Assembly: GCF_008704715.1 (NCBI RefSeq)
Contig: NZ_CP023689.1
Coordinates: 7,502,001-7,566,000 of the forward strand
Origin: Streptomyces chartreusis
GTDB lineage: Bacteria; Actinomycetota; Actinomycetes; Streptomycetales; Streptomycetaceae
DNA: 64,000 nt
Direction of reading: 5' to 3'
Of this stretch, positions 49,961 through 58,760 are shown in pieces. The notes below the pieces were generated by a model, which worked only from the letters and a program-made list of their open reading frames with translations, was not told where the DNA came from and searched no databases. Made by a program: the position numbers and the translations under genes. Within the stretch, counting starts at the first letter, position 1; each line of letters opens with the position of its first letter.

Positions 49961-51465
49961 CCGCCGAGACGTACACCAACCCCGTCCTGGACGCCGACTG
50001 GTCCGACCCGGACGTCGTCCGCGTCGGCGACGACTTCTACCTCACCGCCTCCAGCTTCGGCCGCGCTCCCGGCCTGCCCCTGCTGCACTCCCGCGACCTG
50101 GTCAACTGGACGCTGGTCGGCCACGCCCTGGAACGCCTGGAGCCGGCCGGGGAGTTCACCGGGCCGCGTCACGACTGCGGAGTCTGGGCCCCTTCCCTGC
50201 GCCACCACGACGACCGGTTCTGGATCTTCTGGGGCGACCCCGACCAGGGCATCTTCCAGGTCAACGCCCCCGAGATCCGCGGCCCCTGGACCCGCCCGCA
50301 CCTGGTGAAGGCGGGCAAGGGCCTCATCGACCCCTGCCCCCTCTGGGACGACGACACCGGCGAGGCGTACCTCGTGCACGCCTGGGCCAAGTCCCGGTCC
50401 GGGGTGAAGAACCGGCTCACCGGTCACCGGATGCACCCCGACGGCACCGAACTCCTGGACGACGGCAAGGTCATCGTCGACGGCGACCGGATCCCCGGCT
50501 GGTTCACCCTCGAAGGACCCAAGCTCTACAGGCACGACGGCTGGTTCTGGATCCTGGCGCCCGCCGGGGGAGTGGAGACCGGCTGGCAGGGCGCCTTCCG
50601 CTCGCGCGGGTTCTTCGGGCCGTACGAGGAGAGGACCGTCCTCGAACAGAAGGACACCGACGTCAACGGACCGCACCAGGGCGGCTGGGTGCGCACCCCG
50701 TCCGGTGAGGACTGGTTCCTGCACTTCCAGCAGCGCGGCGCGTACGGCAGGGTCGTCCACCTCCAGCCGATGTGCTGGGGCACCGACGGCTGGCCGGTGC
50801 TCGGGGCCGACGGCGCCCCCGTCGCCGTACACCGCAGGCCCGGTCTGCCGCCGCAGCCGCCCGCCGCGCCCGCCACCGACGACGACTTCCCCGGCGGACG
50901 CTTCGGACGACAGTGGTCCTGGACCGCGAACCCCCATGCCGGCTGGGCCACCCAGCACTCCGGTGACGGACTGAAACTGGCCTGCGTACGCTCAGCCGAG
51001 GCGCACGACCTGCGCAGAATTTCGAGCGTCCTCACCCAGCGGCTGCCGGGCACGCCGTCGGCGGTCGAGGTCGAGCTGCGGCTGGACAGCCGGGAGCCGG
51101 GGGCGCGGGCGGGGCTCACGGTGCTCGGGGACGCGTTCGGCTGGATCGGGCTCCAGCGCGGCACGGACGGAGCCGCGCATGTCGTGCACCGGTTCGCGGA
51201 GGCCGTCGCGGAGCGCGAGCGGGACGCCGGTCACGCGACGTTCGCACCGGAGGGACGGGTGCGGCTGCGGATCGAGATCGGGGCCGGCGCACGGTGCCGG
51301 TTCCTCTACGACGTCGGGGACGGCCCGCGTGCGTCGGGGCCGGTGTTCGCCGCCACGCCCTGGCGCTGGGTCGGCGCCCTGCTCGGTCTGTTCGCGCTGG
51401 CTCCGGCCGGCCAGGGACACGCCGGCGCGGCGACCTTCACGCAGTTCAGGATCAGCGCCTTGTAA
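49957..51465 (+). CDS. Intracellular GH43 beta-xylosidase/alpha-L-arabinofuranosidase
   Basis: The product is 502 aa from a GTG overlapping the previous stop. The five-bladed propeller holds the three acids: base D17 (WSDPD), pKa-tuning D125 (LIDPCPLW) and acid E186 (FTLEGPKLY). Residues from about 305 form the C-terminal beta-sandwich common in two-domain xylosidases. It lacks a signal peptide, so it trims imported oligosaccharides. It ends the permease-oxidoreductase operon. Confidence 0.9.
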   Translation: MTAETYTNPVLDADWSDPDVVRVGDDFYLTASSFGRAPGLPLLHSRDLVNWTLVGHALERLEPAGEFTGPRHDCGVWAPSLRHHDDRFWIFWGDPDQGIFQVNAPEIRGPWTRPHLVKAGKGLIDPCPLWDDDTGEAYLVHAWAKSRSGVKNRLTGHRMHPDGTELLDDGKVIVDGDRIPGWFTLEGPKLYRHDGWFWILAPAGGVETGWQGAFRSRGFFGPYEERTVLEQKDTDVNGPHQGGWVRTPSGEDWFLHFQQRGAYGRVVHLQPMCWGTDGWPVLGADGAPVAVHRRPGLPPQPPAAPATDDDFPGGRFGRQWSWTANPHAGWATQHSGDGLKLACVRSAEAHDLRRISSVLTQRLPGTPSAVEVELRLDSREPGARAGLTVLGDAFGWIGLQRGTDGAAHVVHRFAEAVAERERDAGHATFAPEGRVRLRIEIGAGARCRFLYDVGDGPRASGPVFAATPWRWVGALLGLFALAPAGQGHAGAATFTQFRISAL

Positions 51466-51507
51466 CGCACCGCACTCGTAGGCCTGTCGAGCCTGTTGGG
51501 AGCCGCA

Positions 51508-52593
51508 ATGACGCACCTCCGTAGCAAGCGCTTGCCGGGAGTCGCCGGCAGAACCTCGGCCGCCGTCCTGGGGCTCGTCGCGGCCCTCGGGCTGGGCGCG
51601 ATCGGCGAGGCCGAGGCCGACCCGCACGCCTCCTCGGCGGCCGCGCCGCGCTGGACCGACCGGGTGCACGGCTTCGCCTCCCTCGCCGGCGGCACCACCG
51701 GCGGGGCGGGCGGCAAGGTCGTCACCGTCACCGACCAGGCCGCGCTGGCCGAGTACGCGGCGGCGCCCGAGCCGTACGTCATCCGGGTCCGGGGCGCCAT
51801 CACCGCGCAGCCCTTCGGCGCGAACATCACCGTGGCCTCGGACAAGACGATCGTCGGGGTCGGCACGAGCGGGGAACTGGTGCAGGGCGAGTTCCATCTC
51901 GCCCCCGGCACGCACAACGTGATCATCCGCAACATGACGATCCGCGACTCGGCGATCGAGGGCAACTGGGACTGCAAGGACACCGACTTCGACGGCATCC
52001 AGATGGACACCGCCCACCACGTGTGGGTCGACCACAACAGGTTCTCGAACATCTGCGACGGCCAGCTCGACGTCCGCAAGGACAGCGAGTACGTGACCGT
52101 CTCCTACAACCGGTTCGAGAACAACAACAAGACCTTCGGCCTCGGCTGGACGACCGAGGTCAGGACGCAGATCACCATCGACCACAACCTCTTCGCCCAC
52201 ACCAAGCAGCGCAACCCCTCGGTCGACAACGCCGCCTACGCGCACCTCTACAACAACTACCTCACCGCGCAGGCGGACCCCGGCGACCCGGTGTGGACGT
52301 ACGGCAACTGGTCGCGCGGCCGGACGAAGATGGTCATCGAGAACAGCTACTACCAGGACGTCCAGCACCCCTACCAGGCCGACGCCACCGCGGAGTTGGT
52401 GCAGCGCGGATCGATCCTGAAGAACACCACCGGCCGGCACGACGAGTGGGGCGCCGCCTTCGAGCCGCGGGACTTCTACGACTACCGCCTCGACCCGGCC
52501 GCCGCGGTACCGGCGCTGGTGACCCGGTTCTCCGGACCGCAGAAGAACATCGGCGTACCCGCGCACGGGCCCGCCGTCACGTCACGCCACTGA
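51508..52593 (+). CDS. Secreted pectate lyase, PL1 family
   Basis: The product is 361 aa. The signal peptide (GRTSAAVLGLVAALGLGAIG) ends at about 37. The parallel beta-helix motifs DKTIVGVGTSGELV, NVIIRNMTIRDS, HHVWVDHNRFSN and TKQRNPSVDNAAYAHLYNNY contain the calcium Asp set and catalytic-Arg region of PL1. It cleaves polygalacturonate by beta-elimination outside the cell. A LacI-type palindrome lies inside the first codons. GGGAG precedes the ATG. Confidence 0.9.
   Translation: MTHLRSKRLPGVAGRTSAAVLGLVAALGLGAIGEAEADPHASSAAAPRWTDRVHGFASLAGGTTGGAGGKVVTVTDQAALAEYAAAPEPYVIRVRGAITAQPFGANITVASDKTIVGVGTSGELVQGEFHLAPGTHNVIIRNMTIRDSAIEGNWDCKDTDFDGIQMDTAHHVWVDHNRFSNICDGQLDVRKDSEYVTVSYNRFENNNKTFGLGWTTEVRTQITIDHNLFAHTKQRNPSVDNAAYAHLYNNYLTAQADPGDPVWTYGNWSRGRTKMVIENSYYQDVQHPYQADATAELVQRGSILKNTTGRHDEWGAAFEPRDFYDYRLDPAAAVPALVTRFSGPQKNIGVPAHGPAVTSRH
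51524..51535. promoter_or_regulatory. LacI-type palindrome inside the 5' end of the PL1 gene
   Basis: GCAAGCGCTTGC is a perfect 12-bp palindrome with the AAGCGCTT core, 16 bp into the coding sequence. It is a good position for a roadblock operator. Confidence 0.45.
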
Positions 52594-52645
52594 CTCCCCC
52601 CACACCTGTATGTCTCCGCTGGATCCAGAAGAAGAGAGCCGACCA

Positions 52646-53995
52646 ATGAAGATCAGCATCCGCAGAAGCAGGCGCGCCGCGACGGCCGTCGCCCTCGGGT
52701 CCGTCCTCGCTCTGACCGCCACCGCCTGCGGTGACGACGGCAGCAGCGCGGGCGGCGACAAGGGCGCCGAGGGCAGCGGCACCGGAAAGATCGTCTTCTG
52801 GGACAACAACGGCGGTGTCCGCACCGACATCTGGAAGGAGATCATCGCCGACTTCGAGAAGGCGAACCCGGACATCAAGGTCGAGTACGTCGGGATCCCG
52901 TCCACCGACTACCAGTCCAAGGTCGACACCGCCATCCAGGGCGGCGGCCTGCCGGACGTCGGCGGTGTCGGCGCGGCGATGCTCGCCGGGTTCGCCGCGC
53001 AGAACGCGCTGGAGCCGCTGGACGACCGGCTCGCGAAGTCCTCCCTGAGCGGCAAGCTCAACAAGGACATGGTCACCTCGCTGACGGCCGCCGGCGGCGG
53101 CGACGGCAAGCTGTACTCGATCCCGACCTCCGCGAACAACGGCGTGCTGTACTACCGCACCGACCTGTTCGAGAAGGCCGGGCTGGACGCGCCGACCACG
53201 TGGGAGAAGTTCTACGCGGCGGCGGAGAAGCTGACCGACTCCGGCAGGAACGAGTTCGGTTACACCATCCGCGGTGGTGCCGGTTCGATCGCACAGGCGC
53301 TGGACGCCATGTACGGGCAGTCCGGGATCACGTCCTTCTGGGACGCCTCCGGTGAGAAGACGACCGTCAACGACCCGAAGAACGTGGCCGCGCTGGAGAA
53401 GTACGCCGCGTTGTACAAGAAGGTCACTCCGGCCGCCGACCTCAACAACGACTTCACCAAGATGGTCGCCCAGTGGGATTCCGGCACGATCGGAATGCTG
53501 AACCACAACCTCGGGTCGTACCAGGACCATGTGAAGGCGCTCGGGACCGAGAAGTTCCGCGGCATTCCGCAGCCCACGCTCGCCGACGGCAAGCGGGTCC
53601 AGGTCTCCAACCCGGTGGACGGGGTCGGGCTGTTCAAGAACTCCAAGAACAAGGAGGCCGCCTGGAAGTTCATCGAGTTCGCCTCCTCGCACGCGGAGAG
53701 CTCGAAGTTCAACGAGTCGGCGGGGCAGGTGCCGGCGAACAACGACGCGGCCAAGGACGCGTGGATCTCGAAGGCCGAGCCCACGAAGTTGGCTGCGGCG
53801 GCGTTGACGGACGGGTCCACGACGATCGTGCAGCTGCCGTACTACCTGCCGGACTGGAACACGATCTCCAAGGCCGACAACGAGCCGAACTTCCAGAAGG
53901 TGCTGAACGGGGACATGAAGGCGAAGGAGTTCCTGGACACCATGGCCGGTCAGCTCAATGAGGCTCAGACCGAGTGGAACGAACGCAACGGCTGA
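52646..53995 (+). CDS. ABC sugar-binding lipoprotein
   Basis: The product is 449 aa with lipobox LTATAC. The MalE-like body shows KIVFWDNNGGVRTDIWKEII, GGGLPDVGGVGAAMLAGF, LYSIPTSANNGVLYYRTDLF and EAAWKFIEFASSHAES. It is surface-anchored and captures sugars or oligosaccharides. It is a lone binding protein. The nearby permease pair at 45820-47648 lacks one, so the two likely form one importer. Confidence 0.88.
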   Translation: MKISIRRSRRAATAVALGSVLALTATACGDDGSSAGGDKGAEGSGTGKIVFWDNNGGVRTDIWKEIIADFEKANPDIKVEYVGIPSTDYQSKVDTAIQGGGLPDVGGVGAAMLAGFAAQNALEPLDDRLAKSSLSGKLNKDMVTSLTAAGGGDGKLYSIPTSANNGVLYYRTDLFEKAGLDAPTTWEKFYAAAEKLTDSGRNEFGYTIRGGAGSIAQALDAMYGQSGITSFWDASGEKTTVNDPKNVAALEKYAALYKKVTPAADLNNDFTKMVAQWDSGTIGMLNHNLGSYQDHVKALGTEKFRGIPQPTLADGKRVQVSNPVDGVGLFKNSKNKEAAWKFIEFASSHAESSKFNESAGQVPANNDAAKDAWISKAEPTKLAAAALTDGSTTIVQLPYYLPDWNTISKADNEPNFQKVLNGDMKAKEFLDTMAGQLNEAQTEWNERNG

Positions 53996-54036
53996 GAGCT
54001 CGGTCCTTTCGCTGCGTGGCCGGCTGCCGGTTATCC

Positions 54037-54079
54037 GTGGCTGGTCGCGCCCACGCGGCGGAGCCGCAAATCGATACAG
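54037..54079. repeat. Dispersed repeat family B, copy 2
   Basis: GTGGCTGGTCGCGCCCACGC, then GGCGGAGCCGCAAATCGA, differs from the copy at 20641 at only a few places and keeps the GCGGC-GGA-GCCGC hairpin. It follows the binding-protein gene. Confidence 0.65.
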
Positions 54080-54127
54080 CCCCGCGCCCCCGGGTGGGGC
54101 AACCCGACCTTGCTGAAAGGCACCGCT

Positions 54128-54922
54128 GTGTCGCTTACCCGAAGACAGATCAGTCTCGCGGGCCTCGCCGCCCTTCCTCTCGCCCTCCCGGGCATGGGTA
54201 CCGCCGAAGCAGCTCAGCGCCACCGCACCCTCTACATCGCCGGGGACTCCACCGCCGCCCAGAAGTACGCCGACGCAGCCCCCGAGACCGGCTGGGGCAT
54301 GGCGCTCCCCTTCTTTCTGCGCAAGCGGCTGTCCGTCTCCAACCAGGCCGTGAACGGGCGCAGTTCGAAGAGCTTCGTCGACGAAGGGCGGCTCGACGTC
54401 ATCCTTCAGGCCATTCGGCCCGGTGATCTTCTGCTGATCCAGTTCGCGCACAACGACGAGAAGGACACCGATCCGACCCGGTACACCGAGCCCTGGTCGA
54501 CGTATCAGGACTACCTGCGGCTGTACGTCGACGGCGCCCGTGCGCGGGGTGCGCGGCCGGTGCTGGCGACCGCCGTCGAGCGGCGTCGGTTCGACGCGGG
54601 CGGCAACTCCGTGCCGACCCACGGCGACTATCCGGCAGCGATGCGCGCGCTCGCCCGCGAGGAGCGCGTGGCGCTGCTCGACATCCAGGCGCTGTCGCTC
54701 GCGTTGTGGCAGGAGCTCGGGGTCGAGGGGACGAAGACGTACTTCAACTGGACCGCCACCGAGCAGGACAACACGCACTTCAACCCGCCGGGCGCGATCG
54801 CCGTGGCGCGGCTCGTCGTGCGGGAGCTGGTGCGCACCCGTGTGTTGGCCGCGCGGGACGTGCGCCGGCTGGACGACGAGATCCCGGAGTCCTGGATCAC
54901 CTGGCCGCAGGCCACCGCATAA
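54128..54922 (+). CDS. Secreted rhamnogalacturonan acetylesterase (CE12, SGNH)
   Basis: The product is 264 aa from a GTG with GAAAGG upstream. The signal peptide has a Tat-like SLTRRQISLAGLAAL. SGNH blocks: nucleophile S41 in AGDST, Gly77 in NGRSS, N109 in FAHND, and D214/H217 in DNTHFN. It removes acetyl groups from rhamnogalacturonan or pectin so that lyases can act, in line with the lyase and pectinesterase genes next to it. Confidence 0.9.
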   Translation: MSLTRRQISLAGLAALPLALPGMGTAEAAQRHRTLYIAGDSTAAQKYADAAPETGWGMALPFFLRKRLSVSNQAVNGRSSKSFVDEGRLDVILQAIRPGDLLLIQFAHNDEKDTDPTRYTEPWSTYQDYLRLYVDGARARGARPVLATAVERRRFDAGGNSVPTHGDYPAAMRALAREERVALLDIQALSLALWQELGVEGTKTYFNWTATEQDNTHFNPPGAIAVARLVVRELVRTRVLAARDVRRLDDEIPESWITWPQATA

Positions 54923-54952
54923 CCCACCGATCGTGGAAGAGAGAGCCGCACA

Positions 54953-56266
54953 ATGAACGCACAGATATGGCATGGGCATGCCACAAGAAAGGCTGCCGTC
55001 CTGGTCGGATGCACCGCGCTGGTGCTCGGACTCACCGGGACCGGGTCGGCGCAGGCCGGCGGCCGGGGCCTCGGGCGCGAGGTGCTCCCCGCGGGGGACG
55101 GCTGGGCCTCGGAGGGTGCCGGCACCACCGGCGGGTCGGCCGCCGACGCCGCGCACGTCCACACCGTCACCACCTGGGCGGAGTTCCGGCAGGCCCTCGC
55201 CGACGGCGGCAGCGCACCGAAGATCATCAAGGTCAAGGGCATGATCGACGCCGTCTCGGAGGGGTGCGACGCCTTCGCGGCCGAGGGGTACGACTTCCAG
55301 CGCTACCTCGCCGACTACGACCCCGCGGTGTGGGGGCACGACACCCCCGTCAGCGGGGCCCAGGAGGACCTGCGGGCCGCGTCCGCCGCCGCCCAGGACC
55401 AGGCCATCAAGGCGAACGTCCCCGCCAACACCACCATCGTCGGCGTCGGGAAGGGCTCTGGCATCCTAGGCGGCAGCCTCCAGATCAAGGGCGTCGACAA
55501 CGTCATCCTGCGCAACCTCACCGTCGAGGCCCCCATCGACTGCTTCCCGCAGTGGGACCCGACCGACGACAACAGGACCGGCGCCTGGAACTCCGAGTAC
55601 GACTCAGTCGTGGTGTACGGCTCCACCCATGTGTGGATCGACCACAACACGCTCACCGACGGCCGTTACCCCGACAGCTCCCTGCCCTCGTACTTCGGCA
55701 AGGTCTACCAGCAGCACGACGGACTGCTCGACGTCGTGCGCGGCGCCAACCACGTGACCGTGTCCTGGAACTCCTTCGAGGACCACGACAAGACCATGCT
55801 GATCGGCAACAGCGACAGCGCCGGCGCCACCGACACCGGCAAGCTCAAGGTCACCCTGCACCACAACCGCTTCGAGGGCATCGTCGAGCGGGCGCCGCGC
55901 GTCCGGTTCGGGCAGGTCGACTCGTACAACAACCACTTCGTCGTCACCAAGGGCCAGAACTACGGGTACGTCTTCGGCATCGGCGCCTCCTCGCAGCTCT
56001 ACGCCACGCACAACGCACTGTCGCTGGCCTCCGGCGTGAGCGTCGGCAAGGCGCTGAAGAAGTGGAACGAGGCACCGCTGACCGCCGAGAGCAACTACGT
56101 CAACGGCAGGCCGACGGACCTCATCGCCGTCCACAACTCCGAGATCCCCGGCGAGATTCTCCAGTCCGGCGCCGGATGGACACCGACCCTGCGGACGAAG
56201 GTCGACAGCCCCAGGGCCGTGCCCGGGATCGTCGACCACCGCGCGGGCGCCGGCCGCCTGCGCTGA
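54953..56266 (+). CDS. Secreted pectate lyase, PL1 family, long form
   Basis: The product is 437 aa with GAGAGA before the ATG. The signal peptide ends near SAQAGG. Beta-helix and active-site motifs are TTIVGVGKGSGILGG, NVILRNLTVEAP, THVWIDHNTLTDG, QQHDGLLDVVRGANHVTVSW and HNRFEGIVERAPRVRFGQV, with the catalytic Arg pair in RAPRVR. The ending AGWTPTLRTKVDSP is the tail also found in the relic at 47645. It cleaves demethylated pectin. Confidence 0.92.
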   Translation: MNAQIWHGHATRKAAVLVGCTALVLGLTGTGSAQAGGRGLGREVLPAGDGWASEGAGTTGGSAADAAHVHTVTTWAEFRQALADGGSAPKIIKVKGMIDAVSEGCDAFAAEGYDFQRYLADYDPAVWGHDTPVSGAQEDLRAASAAAQDQAIKANVPANTTIVGVGKGSGILGGSLQIKGVDNVILRNLTVEAPIDCFPQWDPTDDNRTGAWNSEYDSVVVYGSTHVWIDHNTLTDGRYPDSSLPSYFGKVYQQHDGLLDVVRGANHVTVSWNSFEDHDKTMLIGNSDSAGATDTGKLKVTLHHNRFEGIVERAPRVRFGQVDSYNNHFVVTKGQNYGYVFGIGASSQLYATHNALSLASGVSVGKALKKWNEAPLTAESNYVNGRPTDLIAVHNSEIPGEILQSGAGWTPTLRTKVDSPRAVPGIVDHRAGAGRLR

Positions 56267-56371
56267 CCCACCCGGTGGGGGAGGGGCGCACGGCGGACAC
56301 CGCCCGCACGGTGGACACCGCCCGCCCCTCCCCGGCAACCCAGCAGATCCGCCCCGCGAAGGAGCACCCGC

Positions 56372-57490
56372 ATGCCGTCGCACGACCGTGTCCTACCGCC
56401 CCTGTCCAGAAGGGGGTTCCTCACGGCGGGCACCGCCGCCGCCCTCGCCCTCGCACCGGGACCCGCGTGGGCCGGGCCCCGCCCCTTCGGCCGGTACGGC
56501 TCGCCCACCGCCCGCCTCACCCCGAAGACCCTGTACGTCCACCCCGCCGGCCGCGGCGACTTCACCTCCGTCCAAGCCGCGGTGACCGCCGCGAGCGGGA
56601 GCGGCTGGACGCTGGTCGTCGCGCCGGGGACCTACCGGGAGACGGTCGCCGTCGACGCGACCCGGACCGACATGACCTGGATCGGGGCCGGCGACGACCC
56701 GCGCGCCGTCGTCATCGTGTACGACAACGCCGCCGGCACCCCCAAGCCCGGCGGCGGCACCTACGGCACCACCGGCTCCGCCACCACCCTCGTCCAGGCC
56801 GACGGATTCACCGCCCATCGCATCACCTTCGCCAACGACTGGCTGCGCGCCGACCACCCCGGCGTCAGCGGCACCCAGGCCGTCGCCATCAAGGTGCAGG
56901 GCGACCGGTCCGCGTTCCACCACTGCCGGTTCCTCGGGCACCAGGACACCCTCTACGCCGACTCCATGGCCCTCGGCGTCCTCGCCCGTCAGTACTTCGC
57001 GCACTGCTACGCCGAGGGCGACGTCGACTTCGTCTTCGGCCGGGGCACCGCCGTCTTCGAGCACTGCCGCTTCCGGACCCTGACCCGGACCGACCTGTCC
57101 TCCGCGCCGTACGGCTTCGTCTTCGCCCCCTCGACCGCCGGCGCCAACCCGCGTGGCTATCTGGTGACCCGCAGCCGCGTCACCGGCGAGGCCCCCGACG
57201 CCTACTACAAGCTGGCCCGCCCCTGGGTGCCCAGCTCCGACCCCACCGCCCGTCCGTCGCTCACCGTCCGCGACACCCACCTGGGCCCCGGCATCGACGC
57301 GGTCGCGCCCTACGCCAACATGTCGGACAGCTTCCCGTGGCAGGACCAGCGCTTCGCCGAGTACCGCAACGCCGGCCCCGGCGCGGTCGTCACCGTCCCC
57401 GAGAACCGGCCCCGACTCACCGCCACCGAGGCCGAGTCGCACACCCGCGGGGCGTATCTCGGGGACTGGCGGCCGTATGAGCGGCCATGA
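56372..57490 (+). CDS. Secreted pectinesterase (CE8)
   Basis: The product is 372 aa with a Tat signal (SRRGFLTAGTAAALAL). CE8 motifs: FTSVQAAVTAA, GTYRETVAVD, FLGHQDTLYAD (acid Asp about 191), EGDVDFVFGRGTAVFE (nucleophile Asp about 212) and the Arg in LARPW. It removes methyl esters from homogalacturonan, making substrate for the PL1 and PL3 lyases. It overlaps the next gene by 14 bp. Confidence 0.93.
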   Translation: MPSHDRVLPPLSRRGFLTAGTAAALALAPGPAWAGPRPFGRYGSPTARLTPKTLYVHPAGRGDFTSVQAAVTAASGSGWTLVVAPGTYRETVAVDATRTDMTWIGAGDDPRAVVIVYDNAAGTPKPGGGTYGTTGSATTLVQADGFTAHRITFANDWLRADHPGVSGTQAVAIKVQGDRSAFHHCRFLGHQDTLYADSMALGVLARQYFAHCYAEGDVDFVFGRGTAVFEHCRFRTLTRTDLSSAPYGFVFAPSTAGANPRGYLVTRSRVTGEAPDAYYKLARPWVPSSDPTARPSLTVRDTHLGPGIDAVAPYANMSDSFPWQDQRFAEYRNAGPGAVVTVPENRPRLTATEAESHTRGAYLGDWRPYERP

Positions 57491-58634
57491 CGCGGTGGGA
57501 CGCCGGGCGTTCGTGGTGGGTGCCGGGGCGGCACTGTTCACCGGGGGCACCGTGACCGGCGCGGAGGCGGCCGTCGTGGAGGGGCCGCTGCCCGACTTCC
57601 ACGCCGCACTCAAGGCCGAGTTGACCTTCCCGCTCGCGTGGGGACGGTCGCCGATCCGTGACTTCCGTGCCTGGCGCCGGGCCGCCCGCGCCAAGGTCGA
57701 GGAGCTGCTGCTCGTCGACCGGGACGAGCGGACGCCGTACGCCCCCGAGTTCGGCGGACGGTCGGAAGCCGACGGATACACGCGGAAACTGGTGACCCTC
57801 TCCCTCACCCGCCACGAACGCGTCCGCGGCGCCCTGCTCACCCCGCACGGGCGCGGCCCCTTCCCGGCCGTCCTCCTGCTGCACGACCACGGTGCCCGGT
57901 TCGACATCGGCAAAGAGAAACTGGTTCGGCCCTGGTACGACGACACCCGGGCGGCCGCCGCACAGGGCTGGGCGGACAAGTACTTCAGTGGACGCTTCGT
58001 CGGCGACGAACTGGCCCGGCGCGGCCATGTCGTGCTGTGCCTGGACGCCCTCGGCTGGGGCGACCGCGGCCCGCTCACCTACGACCAGCAGCAGGCCCTG
58101 GCCGCCAACTTCTACAACCTCGGCTCCTCACTCGCCGGCCTGACGGCCCACGAGGACGCCCGTGCCGCCGGCTTCCTTGCGGCACTCGACCGCGTGGACG
58201 CCCGCCGGATCGCCGCCGTCGGCTACTCCATGGGTGCCTTCCGGGCCTGGCAGACCGCCGCGCTCAGCGATCACATCGCCGCCGCGGCCAGCATCTGCTG
58301 GATGACGGGGCTGAAGGAAATGATGGTGCCCGGCAACAACACCCTGCGCGGGCAGTCGGCGTACTACATGCTCCACCCCGGGCTTCCCCGGTTCCTCGAC
58401 TTCCCCGACGTGGCGAGCATCGCCGCGCCCCGGCCGATGCTCTTCCTCGACGGCGGGCTCGACCCGCTGTTCCCCGCCGACGGCGTCCGTGTCGCCCACG
58501 ACAAGCTGCGCGCCGTCTGGCGCTCCCGCCACGCGGAGGAGCGGCTGCGGCTGACGACCTGGCCGGACCTCGGCCATGTGTTCACCGCGCCGATGCAGGA
58601 CGAGGTCTTCACCTGGCTCGACACCGTCCTGTGA
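57477..58634 (+). CDS. Exported alpha/beta hydrolase (acetyl-esterase/dienelactone hydrolase-like)
   Basis: The product is 385 aa. A Tat-type signal (GRRAFVVGAGAALFTGG) is followed by an alpha/beta fold with nucleophile Ser in GYSMG near 248, the late Asp in LDGGLDPLFP and the His in DLGHVF. The segment VLLLHDHGARFDIGKEKL is typical of esterases of plant cell-wall loci. Coupling with the pectinesterase suggests removal of acetyl or other ester groups from pectin. The exact substrate is unknown. Confidence 0.8.
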   Translation: MSGHDAVGRRAFVVGAGAALFTGGTVTGAEAAVVEGPLPDFHAALKAELTFPLAWGRSPIRDFRAWRRAARAKVEELLLVDRDERTPYAPEFGGRSEADGYTRKLVTLSLTRHERVRGALLTPHGRGPFPAVLLLHDHGARFDIGKEKLVRPWYDDTRAAAAQGWADKYFSGRFVGDELARRGHVVLCLDALGWGDRGPLTYDQQQALAANFYNLGSSLAGLTAHEDARAAGFLAALDRVDARRIAAVGYSMGAFRAWQTAALSDHIAAAASICWMTGLKEMMVPGNNTLRGQSAYYMLHPGLPRFLDFPDVASIAAPRPMLFLDGGLDPLFPADGVRVAHDKLRAVWRSRHAEERLRLTTWPDLGHVFTAPMQDEVFTWLDTVL

Positions 58635-58672
58635 ACCTCCCCCTCACCCGCACGAGAAGGGAACCGCTCTCC

Positions 58673-58705
58673 ATGTCCCGTCGTACCGCCCACGGGGCAG
58701 GGTAA
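58673..58705 (+). pseudogene. Ten-codon gene-start remnant
   Basis: GAGAAGGGAACC precedes an ATG opening MSRRTAHGAG, then TAA. The SD and the first residues look like the start of an exported protein that is cut off at once. It may be a deletion scar or a leader peptide; low certainty. Confidence 0.25.
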
Positions 58706-58760
58706 AGATCGGGCAACGGGTCTCGCGCTCGCCCGGGTGACGCGCGTAGAACTCTTTGTC

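Noticed and set aside
47656..50958. 1100-aa minus-strand frame
   Set aside because: Runs antisense through oxidoreductase, PmoA-like and GH43 genes; composition is that of a shadow frame at high GC.
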